Assembly (NCBI GenBank): GCA_019454045.1
Contig: SKCR01033448.1
Location: forward strand, 310,001 to 374,000
From: Zanthoxylum bungeanum
Taxonomy: Eukaryota > Streptophyta > Magnoliopsida > Sapindales > Rutaceae
Length of the DNA stretch: 64,000 nucleotides
Reading direction: 5' to 3'
Shown: piece by piece, positions 42,976 through 55,325 of the stretch
Layout of the letters: every line of letters begins with the position of its first letter
Position numbering within the stretch: position 1 is the first letter of the stretch
Notes under the pieces: generated by a model
The model's database searches: none
What the model was told of the DNA's origin: nothing
The model's input: the letters and a program-made list of their open reading frames with translations, nothing else
Program-made: the position numbers and the translations under genes

Positions 42976-44759
42976 TGTCACACCCGTCCCCTTAGGTAGG
43001 GTATGGTGAGACAGAGACGTAAACGGACATAGTTTCCCCTGTAAAATGGACTAATCCTCCAAAATACAAATAAAATCAAATCTGAAAAATATCCTCATAT
43101 AAATAGGATCTTCATGATCTAACCCAAAAAGAATATCCATGATAAAAAAAATAAATATTCTCAGTACCAAATAAAGGCTCAGTGCCTATAACCAAATAAC
43201 AAAACCACTCAAGAATGCATATCTAGGACTATAATCCTAAAACGTAGCAAAGACACTCTATTGTTGGCACAACCTTTCTCTACTGGCGAAAATTTATAAA
43301 GAAACATCAAATGATAAAAATAGTGATCTACTAGTCTGCTTAACCTGTAAAATTAAAAAATTGGGTAAGCTCACGCTTAGTGCAATGGATCACAGCTTAG
43401 TGCCGTGGATAAACAAGTAACAAGGTGGATCGAATAAGTCTTTCATAATATAAATAAATACATAAAGCTATAAATCATTATATCAATATTTACTAGAAAT
43501 CATAAATCTCATTTATCATAAATCTCATTATGCTCAAGAATACTCTGTAAAATAAATCTGTTCATTCATCTATATGCACACTCTCGTGACAATACGGTAA
43601 AGCTGGAAATATGGGGCATCCCCACGGCAATAACAGGCATCCGGAGCAAAAACTGGCAACATGAGACCTCGTCTCACGGTAAATAATCTGGCACGTATAA
43701 GTACACGGAGTGCGTCCTAGCATAAAAATCATTTCTAAAACACATGCTCGTATATCTCAAATCATGCAAATTTCTCATATATCACAAACTCATGATTTCA
43801 ATATAATCAATATTTGATCCATACTTTTATAGCAAAATAAAAAATTTCTAAAAACTAAATCATTTAATGCATTACCTTGAAAATTCATTTAAGAAAACAT
43901 ACATACTATATACTTTGGAAAACATCAATGTTACAAGCTTATCCACGCACTTGGCGAGCTGACTACAGAGAAAGGAACTATGCAGCAGGACCGCCTCTGC
44001 TTACGGTATCACGATCACCTAAAGAGATAAAAGAATTATGATAAGGAACATAATCCTAACTAGAATGGATGAGAGAATATGTAAGAAACATGACTCAGTC
44101 GCTTTCGTAATCCTAACAAAAATTCGGCAAATAGGGACTTCCATTATAGAACGTATAATCATCAACTTACATCCATATTTGATTCACAACATACACATCC
44201 ACAATTTAAATCAACATCACTAGTCCAATACTCGGGCTTACAATAGCTTCCCATACATAATCTTACTCTACCATATTCTCTGATTAAATTTGTCTTTCAC
44301 TTTCAACCACAAGGTAATCATTTAAATAGTCCAAGCAAGTGGATTAATCATACTTTTAAAGCAAATTCCGTTCCGAGATACATAACATGCATAACCCAAT
44401 ATAACGATAAATTATATGAAAATCCAGATTCAGAGGTCCGTTACTACTCGGAATGGTCGGGAAAGCACAGAGGAAGACTCGGGACATCGACGACCATATT
44501 CTGTTCGGCGCGTGGGAGCCACACGCATCCCTTCCTGGCCGCGCGTGGGCATCACATGCCACTACATAAGGCACGCATGAGCACCACACACCAGCCTGAA
44601 TCCAGATTTTTCGGTGGCTGAATCTCCATCTCCCCCTTCCGTTCCAATGTCACTGACGGTTTATCAATCGGAGTTCCGGATCAATGGAAAATCAAGAAAA
44701 ACCATAAAAAGTTCTTTACCGAAAAATCTACGAAAATATAAGGTTTCCCGAGATTAAAT
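42976..44759 (-). repeat. Tekay 5' LTR, first part (interrupted)
   Basis: Starts TGTCACACCC. Short ORFs here have no recognisable content. Broken at TAAAT (44755-44759), the target duplication of the copia insertion; the remainder is 57726-58102. Joined length is about 2.16 kb. Confidence 0.85.
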
Positions 44760-46714
44760 TGTTAGGTTTTCTAGGTCAAACCAATATCAATTAAGCAATG
44801 AAACATATGAATACAACAAAGTAAGAATGCGGAAAATACTCACTTTGATCAGATTTTGGATGTGTTGAACACAAATATTTTCCTCCAAGGAATTCGGCCA
44901 AGCTCCTTGTGTTGATCTTCAATCCAAGCTCCAAGCTTTGTTGTTGATTCCATGCTCAATGATTGGTTTCCCTATCACATTTGAATGACTCTTTAAGTGT
45001 GCTAACACTAGAAAAAATTGCAACAATTTCTTCCTTGTTCTATGATAGTTTCGGCCAACCTAAATGGGAGAGGAAGAAGATGGAGTTCACGCCCACGACA
45101 TGAAAAAAATGAAAGAGAGTGTTTTTCAAATTGTGTAATTGATTTATAAAAACAATAATGCCATATACCAAACTTAAAAAATTGATATATGTCACTTTCA
45201 CATCAATTTGAATGATGCTTGTGTAAGAAACAAGCAACCATCAAAATCCCACCTACTTCTATTCAACAAAAAGTTGATAAAGTTGACTAGGTGATGTGAC
45301 ATGTGGGCCCCACTTGATTCAAAATCCGAGTGGGCCCGCAACACATCTCGGGCTAGGGTTCGCTAATTCTGAATTAACAAATTTTCCGTTGCGACTTAAT
45401 TAAATTCAAATTTAATTAAATAATTATGCCTAGCAAAATTACTATTCACGTCGCTCGCGAATTAATTCTAAATTAATTCGTTCGCCCGAATTAAAATCCA
45501 ATTTTAATTCCGCGTCGAAATCTAATTTCGTTTAATATATCGAATATATTATTTTATCGATTAGTTCCAAATTAATCGTTCTATCTTTTTAAATAGTATT
45601 TTATCCCAGATAAAATTTCTCTGTAATTAATCCTAGATTAATTTTCTCTCTCTTATAATTAATCCCAGATTAATTATGTTCAAGTCATACGTCATAGGAA
45701 TCTTCGGGAAGCGACCCATGAGATCCCTGGATATGTTGGCAGTAAATCTGGTCGTCGGACTATCCGAACACGTACGTACCTAGTACTACGTTTTACTGAT
45801 TTACGAGACATGGTTGGCTTCTAGCAAAGCACCGTACCTACCCAATTCTCCAGAAATATTCTTAAAGGAATATATAATCTGTATCAGGCGTAGTATACGT
45901 AGTATTGCGTATTGCAATCCAGTATCGGATGTCACATGCTAGGCCTGGGGCTGGATTGTGTCTGCCCCGTATGAAGCATATATAGGATCTCTGGTAACTA
46001 GTCTCTATAATCGGATAATCATGACCTAGTCATATTATCTTGATGACTGCAGTACATAAGAGTACTAGTTCCGTATCCTACGTGATCATCATCTTCATAT
46101 GACTGAAGTGATACTTCCATCTTGACATCACACCCAATACACTACGATTCTCAATATACCCAGAAGAGGCGTACACAGAACCTGTTAAAGCCCTGGACGA
46201 CCAAAACCAAAGTATATTGATTGTCGCTAGTATTAGCGATGTAAGTCTCAAGTTAAAACCAAATACACCTACCCTGAATCGGACTTCCATAGACACATAG
46301 TCATACTACCAATGGAATTCCGAGGGGTCTATCCAGAGCGAAGCTGTTTCTGTACCATCGGTAAACACAACCTCCTATCACACTTGCATAAGTATCCAAT
46401 ACTTAAATATATGAGAACTATGTCGTTATGCTCCCACAACGCGCACAAGTGCAATACTAATCTATTCCGCATTATCGATGTCCAATCTCAATAATACTAC
46501 GACTTGAGATATTTTAATGATTAAACCTTAGTGGATTAATACTGTCTCATGTCTTATTAATACAGAACTAATCATATGGACTTTTATCATTTATATATCC
46601 CGGTAATCCAATTACAAATGATAAAAGAGTAATTTCCTTTGTCACATAGTTAATTTGTACAACAACACCATGTTCTGTACAAATAGTGATGTTATGGGTC
46701 ATAATTGTCCAACA
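44760..46714 (-). repeat. Copia 2 3' LTR (1955 bp) with hairpin array
   Basis: TGTTAGGTTTTC...ATTGTCCAACA. Interval 45396-45677 consists of about nine consecutive short inverted repeats with mostly 3-nt loops (see Findings). The 46040-46400 interior is the part also found as a fragment at 17963-18322. Confidence 0.92.
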
Positions 46715-46729
46715 ATCTCCTACTTGACC

Positions 46730-49700
46730 TATAGCAAATCACTCAAGTGTCCTACACCTGAACTATGTACGGGTCGCTCAAACTTCTGCTGAGAAACTGC
46801 TTTCGTCAGTGGATTTGCATAGTTATCATCTGATGCGATTTATTTGATCATCACATTGCCACGATGTATGATCCGACGAATCAGATGAAATAATTGAAGT
46901 ATATATTTGGATCATTGATGAGACCATTAATTCTTTAGCTTGTGCTGTAGCCTAGCCCAGCCGCTAACAGAACTACACCTAATCTAATTAGGATTATTAT
47001 AGATCCAAATCGCTTCTATTGCTGCCTCAGCTGCAGCAATATTCCTCTTTTATTGTTCATTCGGCAACAGTATCTTGCTTGGAAGATTTCCAGCTCACTG
47101 TTCCGTCATTCAAACTATATAGTACCCCTTATTACGACTTATAGTCATTTTTGTTGGTTTGGAAACTTGCAACGGTGAACCCAGTCACTTCAAGTTTTCC
47201 TTCTCCATAGTATAAGAAAGCATCCTTAGTTCATCTAAGATACTTAAGGATGTTCTTAACATCAATCCAGTGACTATCACTTGGATTGGCCTGATTGTGA
47301 CTCCATATGCTCAAAGCATATGAGACACCAGGTCGCGTACATATATTTCAATGTACGAGTTCTTGGAGAGTGCCAACAATTTTTAGATCTAACATAGTAG
47401 ATCCTTATTCCTAGAATAAAGGTTGTCTCTCCCAAGTAGTCTACGGAGAATTTTCATAAAAGCCAAGCTTTCACCGATTGTATTATGGGAATATCATTTC
47501 CAAGAAATGATATATCATCATTATTTAGGAGAATCACTGTCAGTGCGCTCCCACTAACCTCCTTATATACACAAGAATCATTTTCGTTTTAAATTAAATC
47601 ATATACCATTATGATTACATCAAAACGATAGTTCCAAGAACGTAATGCTTGCTTCCATCCATAAATGGATCGATTAACTTGCAAACCTTGTTTGCATGTT
47701 TTGGTACGAAAAACGTCAGGATGTTGTAAACATCCTCCAAAAGGTTTCCGTTTAAGGAAAACGGTTTTGACGTTCAGTTATCATATTTCATAAATGAAAC
47801 ATGCAGCATTAGCAAGCATTATCCAAATGGATTTAATCATGGCAACAGGTAATAGGTTTCGTCGTAATCGACACAATTAGATAACGATACATTTTCGCTA
47901 CAAGCCTAGCTTTGTACGTTTGTTTGTTGTCATCCATGAATGTCTTCATTGAAGACTCATATAGTACCAATAGGCACAATGCCTTCTGGTACATCAACCA
48001 GTGTCCAAACTTGGTTGGTATACATGGAATCCATTTCAGACATCATGACACTTTACCATAATAGGGAGTCGATACCTTGTATCACTTCCTCATGCGTAGC
48101 CAGTTCGCATTCCTCAATAAGATTGACATCTTCATGAGGTGAGATCGGAAACCCATACCTCTCAGGTTGTTTTCTGACTCTCTCCGACTTACGCGGTTCT
48201 TGTGTATTCGAAGATTATTGGTACAGATTCATCCTTGATGAACTTTTTATGTTCCATTAAGGAATCGGTGTCTGGAACAGTATTACTCCGATTTTCATCG
48301 AGTTTTACTTTCCTCCCACTTACCACTGCATATAGGTATTCCTCTTAGGAAAACCGCATGGAGAGCAACAATTACATTACTATACTTTGGCTACCCTAGG
48401 ATAACCTACAATTTAGGCACTTATCCGATTTGGGTTCTAGTTTGGTATCATCCAAACATATGCCTAGCATTCCCAAATCTTCAGGAATGAGAAACCCGGT
48501 TTTTTTGATGTTCATATATAATATGAAGTCTGTCAAACAGATTTTCATGGAACCTTATTCAAAATAAGTATTGCACTGTTTAATGCGCATCTCTAGAAGG
48601 AAAATGGTAGCTCAGAGCGACTCATCATTAACCTTACTATGTCCAACAAGGTTCGATTTCTCTGTTCGGACACACCTTCAAATTGAGGTGTTCCGGGAAG
48701 AGTCTATATTGAAAGAATACTCTACTCTTTCAAATAATTGAGAAACTTATTGCTTAAGTATTTTCATCATGGTCCAATCGTGATGTTTTAATACTTTAGC
48801 CAGTCTGTCTATCTACTTCGTGTCGAAACTCTTTGAATTTATCAAAAGTTTCCGATTTATGTTTCACAAGAAACACATAACCATAACGTGATGCGACATC
48901 CGTAAGGGTTACGAATTATTCATATCCACCTCTAGCCTAGCTAGATATGGGCCCACTTTCGTCACTATGAACGAGAGCTAACAGATCGGTGGCACTCACA
49001 CGTTTACCAAGTAAAAAATATTTTAGGCACTTTGCCCAATAAACTAGATTCGTAGACACCATTTGAATAGAATCAAATCCGTCATAGTACCTACTCTTCG
49101 AAAGTGTGGATATACGAGTCTTGTTAATGTGTCCCAGACAACAATGCCACAAATAAGTCTCATCTGATGAATTCAGTTTGAGCTATTTGTTCGTCATATT
49201 ATATGTTTGAGATTCATTTATATTCAAAATATAAATACTGTTATTCACATCTTATGTGTTTATCTCAATATCATCTTTATAAAATAAAACACTTAGTGTT
49301 CTAGAATATAAAGGTATACCCGCAACGGGTTAAACTTAAATATATAGATAATGTTTCTAGTCAAACTAGGTACATTTATAACAGTTTCCTAATTTAAGTA
49401 CATACCCAAAGGGTAGTTCCTAAACTTAGGTTTCTATGGTTAAAACATCGACTCTTGTCCCGTTTCCGACTCGCAGATCGATCTCAACTGAAGTCAGTCT
49501 TCTACTAATCAGCAGATTCTGCACATCAGTATATATGCTTATGTACCACTTTCGGTATCTAAAATCTAATTTTAAAACCAGTATTGAACATATTTTTTAC
49601 AAACATACTTGAAGCCGGAGCCTTGCCCGTCTTCTCTTCCTTCACGTTTGCCTTGTCCATACGGTAGTCACGCTTCCAGTGACCTCATTTGCCACAATTT

Positions 49701-50300
49701 AGGCAGACATCTTGGGATATGTCATTTGTCTTCCCAGAAGACTGTGATGATTTTGCCTTGCCCCTTTTAGAAGCTCTGGCTCTGCCTCATTGAGCATAGC
49801 CACCAACTCTCCAAGAGTTTACTCTTGATTCATAATGAATCTGCCCCAGCTTTCAGGTAGAGACTATAAGATCAAATCTTTGGTAGTCTCGGCCACGTAG
49901 GTAATGTCCAGCTAACCTAGCTGATCAATGTCAGCAATCATCTGCAACACCTAGTGCTCGACAGATGTACCCTCTGACATACGTGAGCGAAAGAGCTTCT
50001 TTTGTAATTTGTACTTCTAAGATCTAAGAATAGATCTATGAAGATTCTTTAATTTCAACATCATGGTATAAAGATCTAATCCTTAGTTTTGACGACGAAA
50101 TTAAAATGTCATTGCAGTAAGCATAACAGATTGAGCACTAAAGTTATCATCACCATGAGTCTTCCAAAACTCATGCTCCACTATTTGCTCAACTTCGGGC
50201 TTAGGCTCGAGATGTCACTCTATCAAATAGAATAACTTCTCAGTTCACAGGACTATCCTAAGGTTTTATTCCCATCTGAAAATTAGAGCCGTTTAAATAC
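46730..50300 (-). pseudogene. Copia 2 gag-pol relic
   Basis: The minus strand preserves fragments only. A GAG-pre-integrase zinc site WHCCLGHINKTRISTLSKS ... ATDLLALVHSDESGP lies at 48937-49152; a nucleocapsid knuckle CLNCGK*GHWKRDY (last Cys changed to Tyr) is near 49680-49715; RT-like stretches lie around 47650-47960 and an RNase H-like region at about 46800-47250. Nearly every 50-100 bases there is a stop or shift. The order matches Ty1/copia on the minus strand. Confidence 0.7.
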
Positions 50301-52654
50301 ATTTTCTCCTAGGATTATGTTTTAAACGCTAATCTTTCAGTTATCTTGATTGCTATAATCCAACTATCCAATCAATGATTTCAGGTACAATTGAATATAA
50401 TGATTAATATAGTCTAACTATATAATCAACTATAATTTGATTGGTTAAATTCAATATATTGATTACTATAATCCAATTATATAATCAACTATAAATTGAA
50501 GTAGTTTGAATACAGTCCAACTGTTTAATTTAAAACAACAATTAAATATTAGTCCAACTATTATATATATTTAAATTAATGACGAAAAATGAAATGAGCG
50601 CGTATTGGCAAGTATCTAAACGAAATTACAAATTTAATACTTGCCTCCCACTATTTTTCGGCGAGCCTCTAACCCTCTGTTGAGTACTCGAGAAACCTAG
50701 TTTCCTAGTGGGCTAGGATCCCATTAAATAACACACAACCTTGACTTTGGCCAACAAGCTATATGATTTTAACTAGGTAGATCTCTAAGATCAATTGGAT
50801 CTCATCCAATTCCTAGATCCAGTAGGTGGAAATCCAAGTCCGAAACATATATCTAATATATGCCAATATATCCGATATATTCCCTAACCTTTTTCCTCTG
50901 AATCAACTAAGCATTGGCTTTGGCACAACAAGCTTAATGATTCCAGTTAAACGGGACCCATTGACTTTGGAAAGCTTCGTAATTGATGTCGATGGACAAG
51001 AAGTGATCTTGACTTTGGCCAACAAATCACAACTTGGACAAGACATGCAATATGTAACAAAGCCTTCATGATTCAAACACATTCGCGATGGACAAAGGTA
51101 TTGACTTTGGCTAACAAACCAGTGCCAATCTTGGATCTTGATAATGAATCATTCAATGGAAGGAAAACGCTTAATATTTATTGAGGGTTTTTCATGTAAT
51201 TGGCAACCAATTAATTATCTTTGATTAGGTCTCATCATTCACCTTTAAGTATGCACTCTAAAAGCATAATAAGGCGCGATAAAAAATTAATAATGATATG
51301 CGGATGGATATTTAAAATATTTTGTTCCTAGAACAAATCTCTCCATTTCCTCTCTCCCGCTAGCACAAATCTTACTTCTACCCAATTACATAACATTTCT
51401 AAAGAAACCTCATTTTTATTGAGGGGAATAGGTGAGAAGAGAAATACAAAGAGTCAATAGGTAATAGGCTGGACACACAGGTCCAATTTAATAAATTCTA
51501 AATTTATTACAACAATTTCCAAAATTTCCCTCACCCATCTAATATCCATCTGATATACATTATTCATACATCACATTCATGTATTCACACAAAGTATGTT
51601 ATCAATCAATCTAATCCAATTAATTAATCTTTGATTAATGAGCATCCAATGTTCAAACAACGATTTGATTTGCGCGAGTCCAACTCGTTTAAGAATAAGT
51701 ACTCAAAGTACGAATTCTTGAATTATATCAAACTAAAATATTAAATCCAATTTAATTTGTATTCAATACTAATTCTTTATTTAATTCCAAATTAAATAAT
51801 TACACTTTATTAATGAGCCTTTGCGACTTGGATTCTAAATCTAATCTTAACGGGTCTTAAAGCCCAATTAACATCCAATGTCAATTTAATTAAAGTCCAA
51901 TGGGCTTTCAATTAATTTATAAGGCATGGACTTTGGCAACCAAAGCCCAATAAGGAATCACCATTTGCCAAAAATCAATTTAGGCCCATTAGGCCCAATT
52001 AAAATTGTAAAGGCCCATTTTATTATATTTGGACTTTATGGAAATGGTTTTAGACCCAATTGGATCCAACCAATTAACATAAACCAAACTTGGCCCAACC
52101 AAGCACATTAAGCCCAAATACAACAATTTTAGCCCAATTCCAAATTAAACCCAATTAATTAAATCACAATATTCCAAATTTCACAATTTAATTAATTAAA
52201 GTGTATTAGCCATAATTAATTATTTAAATCAACATTTCCAAAATACCGATTTACATAATTAATCATGCTTTAATTAACCAACTTATGTCCAACAAAATTG
52301 AAGCAAAATCAATCCCAACATGCTTCCTAAGCTCACGGTAATTATGGACTTTTTATATCAATTTTGATTTCAATCCAATTAAATCACAAACTAATATATC
52401 CCATGCATTTTAAACACATCCAATTGTCTAAAATTCAAAAATCACCATGTCTTTAAATGGTTCAAACTCTCGACCAAGCCTCAAAATTTGGGGAAAATTA
52501 ATCCAATTAATTTTTCTTCAAATTGATCATGCACAACTCAAAGTTAACATATTATAAGCATGCTCAAACAAACAATTTGTATAAAACATGCTCAAATAAA
52601 AAATACCCAAATTAAAGTTAAGAACCATAAATTTCAATTTCATGCTCAATAACT
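50300..52654 (-). other. Copia 2 long 5' leader (noncoding, repeat-rich)
   Basis: About 2.3 kb between gag relic and PBS. It contains more short hairpins with CCA/CTA loops (50407-50423, 50467-50481, 50512-50524, 51741-51755, 51777-51799), four copies of TTGACTTTGGCYAACAA-like phrases (50752-51120), and nine AGCCCA/GGCCCA motifs at 51861-52140. The plus-strand frame 50826-51071 has no recognisable domain. Confidence 0.6.
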
Positions 52655-52666
52655 GCTCTGATACCA
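52655..52666 (-). promoter_or_regulatory. Copia 2 primer binding site (tRNA-iMet)
   Basis: GCTCTGATACCA on the plus strand, one base inside the LTR start TGTTGGG at 52668. Confidence 0.9.
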
Positions 52667-53531
52667 TTGTTGGGTTTTCTAGGTCAAACCAAGATCAATT
52701 AAGCAATGAAACATGTGAATACAACAAAGTAAGAATGCGGAAAATACTCAATTTGATTGGATTTTGGATGCGTTGAACACAAAAATTTTCCTCCATGGAA
52801 TTCAGCCAAGCTCCTTGTGTTGATCTTCAATCCAAGCTCCAAGCTTTGTTGTTGATTCCATGCTCAAGGATTGGTTTCCTTATCACCTTTGAATGACTCT
52901 TTAAGTGTGCTAGCTGTAGGCATTGCATTTTCGCATGTGAAACCCGATGATGAGTCTCATTTGGAGGCACTACCTTTTGAGTCATGAAAGCCGCGGGAAA
53001 CGGATATCGGAAGGGGGAATTCAGAATAAACAAGCTCACTGTCTTCGTTGGTGCTGCGTTCGTTACTTCGTTCGAACGGAAAACAGATTGCGGGCGTTCG
53101 TGCAGCGTTCGAGGGAGTGTTCGAACGGTATCGTAATTCTGGTTTTGCTGCTAGCCTCACACCCAGCCCATTTAGCTCCCCAAAGCCCATAAAACACATC
53201 CCAAATTAAATAAATAAATATTAATTTAAATATTAAACATTAAATAAAATATTTAAACCATTTACCAATTAAATAAAATATTTACCTAAACTAAAAAGAA
53301 GATATGCCTAATTAAAATCAATCTTAACCAATTAAAGCCAATCATATATTTGACTTCCTAATCTAATAAGATATTACCAATGTAAAATATTTGTATTCCT
53401 AAACCAACACAAATTAAATATTACAACTTCCTAATTTAAAATATCTTGTCCCCCCTCAATCTTGTGTATGCCTTTCTCACATCTCCTAATTTGGAAACAA
53501 GATCCCTTCCCTTGTCAACCCTAGCCATTCT

Positions 53532-53543
53532 CTATATAAACAA
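53532..53543 (+). promoter_or_regulatory. TATA-like core promoter in large LTR
   Basis: CTCTATATAAAC, followed by a C/A-rich, purine-alternating stretch typical of plant 5' leaders (CACACCCAAACTCTCTC...). Position about 620 bp into the LTR. Confidence 0.5.
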
Positions 53544-54455
53544 CCCCTCACCAAAGCCTTTGTCTCCTTGACACATAGAATTCACACCCAAACTCTCTCA
53601 AAATCTCTCTAGACTATCTCTACACACCCAAGACCAAACAAGCAAAAAGAGAAAACACTTCACACATACACAAGCAAGAAAACAAAGAAACCACCACAAG
53701 CCACCTCCCCCTGTAGCCGAAACAGCCATCTATACAGCAGCCCTCCGCCACCGAAAATTACCACAAAAAACCACACCCTAAAACACGCCTAAACAACCTC
53801 CTAAATCACCTTAACAGCAGCCCAAATCTAAAAAAAAGTAACATAAAACTACATAGACAATCTTAAAAACAATCATATTTAATTGCACTAAGAACCCACA
53901 CAACTTGGAATAGTTCTTTGAAAACATTGAAACAGGTAGCCCGTGCAGTGAGCAGCAAAACAGGAGCCGAATATGAGCAGAACGGAGTTCGAATCGTAAG
54001 CAAAGCAGCGAAACAGTGAGCTAGGACGTTGAACCAGCGGACCAAAAAAAAGTTGCGGAGCTTTACCCCCTTCCGATCTTCGTGGAACGTGAGTCCGAGA
54101 GACGGCTTAAAAGGTTAGACCTGAGGGTATCTTTCACACTTATTCTCATTTTTATTTTCTAGTCATTTATTTTGATTATATTTTCTGTATTTGTGGTATC
54201 CGTTGTGTGTATGATGTATGTTGTGGGTATTGGATGAATGAGAGACGTGTCAACTCTCGCGGTATATCGGATGGAAACCCGGACATAAATTTCATAGCCG
54301 ATTCCGAATGGACGGTAATATGATCTGTACTCGGGCCACAATTCCACGTACCGCTTGGGTAAACGACACCATCTTTCTTTTGTTGTGTTGTTCTTGTTTA
54401 TTTAGTTTGTTTTACCTAAACTCAATATGTCGTTAGTTATGCATGATTCAACCAA

Positions 54456-54905
54456 GCGCATGGGCTTAGTGAGTTAGTCCAAAGGTCCTCCATTTAGGAG
54501 ACAAATAGCCGAAAAGGCCACCTTCGTGACACTACTTCGCCGCGTCGGTTGATGTATGTTCGGTTGGACGCGAGATACGTTCAATCGGGCATACTTAGTT
54601 TGATATTGTTATCTTTATTTTCGTATGTATAAGTCAATCGAGCGCATGAGCTTAGTAAGTGTGTTGTGAGATCCCCTATGGGGAGGGGCTAAAAGCCCTT
54701 TACCACGATGCTTTGCCGCGCCGGTTGATGTGTGTTCAGATTGGACGAAAGATGTGTTCAATCGGGCATACCTGGTTGATATGATTGGTTCTATTCTTGT
54801 ATGTGTGATGTGACGCGCATGGGCTTAGTATGTTGGTCTAAAGGTTCTCTCTTTGAGAGATCAAGAGCCCCAAAAGGTCACCTTTACGGCAGTGCTTCGC
54901 CGCGC
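54456..54905 (+). repeat. ~180-bp tandem repeat, 2.5 copies, in large LTR
   Basis: Starts near GCGCATGGGCTTAGT at 54456, 54642 and 54815. Units share AAAGGT/CCTC...GAGA, CTTCGCCGCG, GGTTGATGT-TGTTC and TTCAATCGGGCATAC. Each unit holds a short hairpin around the CCTCCATTTAGGAG or CCCCTATGGGGAGGGG segment. Confidence 0.8.
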
Positions 54906-54950
54906 CCTTTTATTTTCTGTATTGCATCATATTTCATGCATCAGTCCGTG

Positions 54951-55325
54951 TCCGTTCGAACGCGTTTGCAAACGCAACTCGAACGTGCATACATTTTGCC
55001 TTATCATGCATCAGGTGTCCTTTCCGTTCGAACGCGTTTACGAACGCTACTCGAACGTGAGTATTCTGTTTCATTTCCGTTCGAACACGTTAACAAACGC
55101 CATACGAACGTGAGCATTCTGTTTCATTTCCGTTCGAACGCGTTTACGAACGCTACGCGAACGTGAACATTCTGTTTCATTTCCGTTCGAACGCGTTTAC
55201 GAACGCTACTCGAACGTGAACATTCTGTTTCATTTCCGTTCGAACGCGTTTACGAACGCTACTCGAATGTGAGCATTCTGTTTCATTTCCGTTCGAACGC
55301 GTTTACGAACGCTACACGAACGTGC
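54951..55325 (+). repeat. 53-bp tandem repeat with CGTTCGAACG palindrome, seven units
   Basis: TCCGTTCGAACGCGTTTACG starts at 54951, 55023, 55076, 55129, 55182, 55235 and 55288. The last five intervals are exactly 53 bp. Each unit carries the palindrome CGTTCGAACG and ends CATTCTGTTTCATT. Open frames across it are repeat artefacts. Confidence 0.92.

Noticed and set aside
44356..44589. 77-codon minus-strand ORF with Cys/His residues
   Set aside because: Lies within the Tekay LTR, no conserved zinc pattern, GC-rich patch only.
50826..51071. 81-codon plus-strand ORF that looked like a small soluble protein
   Set aside because: Antisense within the copia 2 leader, built on repeated TTGACTTTGGCCAACAA phrases; no homologue recognised.
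54801..55166. 121-codon ORF with repeated SVRTRLQT-like motif
   Set aside because: Periodicity comes from the 53-bp DNA repeat, which is not a multiple of three, so the peptide frame changes every unit.
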